Positions 63,455 to 64,000 of a stretch of DNA of 64,000 nucleotides are shown piece by piece (the stretch's first letter is position 1; each line of letters starts with the position of its first letter). Location: assembly GCA_905331475.1 (NCBI GenBank), contig CAJNYU010000281.1, positions 284,224 to 348,223 on the forward strand, read 5' to 3'. Origin of the DNA: Rotaria socialis (lineage: Eukaryota > Rotifera > Eurotatoria > Philodinida > Philodinidae). The translations under genes were made by a program, and so were the position numbers. The notes beneath the pieces were generated by a model. The model had not been told where the DNA came from, ran no database searches, and saw only the letters and a program-made list of their open reading frames with translations.

Positions 63455-63858
63455 TACAATCAATACATGAACAAGCTCATAAAAAAAATATTTAATTTGT
63501 TTGTTTGTTAAAATAATCCAAGAATAAATATCTAGGAGAGGGTGTGGGTGTGGGTGTGCGCGAAGGAAAAATCTACACCCGCAGCCACACCCACACCCAC
63601 ACCCTTTTAACGCGTTTTATTTAGAGATTTGTCTGACTGGGTAATATATANGGTGTCTCCAAATGGTATTGTTACATCCCTACAATCAATACATGAACAA
63701 GCTCATAAAAAAAATATTTAATTTGTTTGTTTGTTAAAATAATCCAAGAATAAATATCTAGGAGAGGGTGTGGGTGTGCGCGAAGGAAAAATCTACACCC
63801 ACACCCACACCCTTTTAACGCGTTTTATTTAGAGATTTGTCTGACTGGGTAATATATA
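63426..63858. repeat. Near-identical tandem block split by a single N
   Basis: The block 63426-63650 is repeated at 63652-63858 with an N at 63651. Both copies share ACAATCAATACATGAACAAG and the following AT-rich part. They differ mainly by the number of GGGTGT/ACACCC units and a CCGCAGCC insertion in the first. The N plus a restart inside the MITE's right arm points to a join of two overlapping contigs or haplotypes, not a true tandem repeat. Confidence 0.8.
63540..63604. repeat. Inverted GGGTGT/ACACCC telomere-like repeats
   Basis: Three GGGTGT units (63540-63557) face three ACACCC units (63587-63604) across a 29-bp spacer, forming a hairpin. A shorter version lies at 63766-63812 in the second block copy. 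TGTGGG is the telomere repeat I recall for bdelloid rotifers. Confidence 0.65.
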
Positions 63859-64000
63859 GTTTTTCTACGATGTAGACTTCAAGAACTCTTAAGAAATCTC
63901 AAGCAGAAAAGTGTCGTCCAGGCAAAAATTATTTTCTTTTCATTCTGTTTATGTAAGATGATCAAAGATATACACGTACATAAAGATGTTTCCGTTCTAA
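63859..64000. other. Unannotated window end
   Basis: No gene or repeat is recognised in these last bases. Confidence 0.5.

Noticed and set aside
63540-63812. CRISPR-like array
   Set aside because: Only short simple-sequence units, no regular unique spacers, and the genome is eukaryotic.
1-64000. tRNA, rRNA or operon-type bacterial contamination
   Set aside because: I found no tRNA- or rRNA-like sequence by eye and all large genes except one have spliceosomal introns; a tRNA scan could still find something I missed.

Overview
The window looks like nuclear DNA of a small invertebrate animal, most likely a bdelloid rotifer or a close relative. The sequence is AT-rich. Genes are broken by many short GT-AG introns, mostly about 50-100 bp, whose exon phases join cleanly. 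The products are animal-specific (dystrophin, discoidin domain receptor, UBR3, HPS1, SMYD4). GGGTGT-type repeats near the right end resemble the telomere repeat I recall for bdelloids. The taxon is an inference; the gene content is seen directly.

Layout. 1-5997: 3' part of a spectrin-repeat gene ending in a Pro/Gln-rich tail. 7133-18383: a dystrophin-type gene of about 1,557 residues with spectrin repeats, WW, EF-hand-like, ZZ and C-terminal coiled coil. The two lie head to tail in one exon phase and may be one locus with alternative ends and internal starts. 19302-23537: SMYD4-like TPR/SET/MYND protein. 23538-29310: mostly empty, with one weak minus-strand gene at 25177-25662. 29311-33905: discoidin domain receptor whose kinase has lost the DFG motif. 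33906-43190: gene-poor, holding a hAT transposase relic, a hAT-type MITE with perfect 8-bp target duplications, two CCCAGG-ended elements (one inside an exon-like segment) and a 624-bp foldback element.

43195-49839: three Ly6/uPAR-type genes (one with a premature stop) around a complete 14-exon HPS1 gene on the minus strand. 50128-51641: minus-strand LURP-one-related (YxjI-like) protein. 53095-54408: a 437-residue intronless macrodomain protein of the microbial PARG/DUF2263 type. 55541-63161: UBR3-type ubiquitin ligase, about 34 exons, including one apparent GC-AG intron. 63228-64000: palindromic MITE, telomere-like inverted repeats and a duplicated block around a single N that looks like an assembly join.

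The genes are independent housekeeping and signalling genes, not an operon or a joint system. Dystrophin and the discoidin receptor both work at the cell-matrix contact; HPS1, SMYD4 and UBR3 act in vesicle traffic, protein methylation and protein turnover. I see no convincing new multi-gene system. The most unusual points are the DFG-less receptor, the divided dystrophin locus, the intronless macrodomain gene, the Ly6 pseudogene pair, and the dispersed elements shared between introns.
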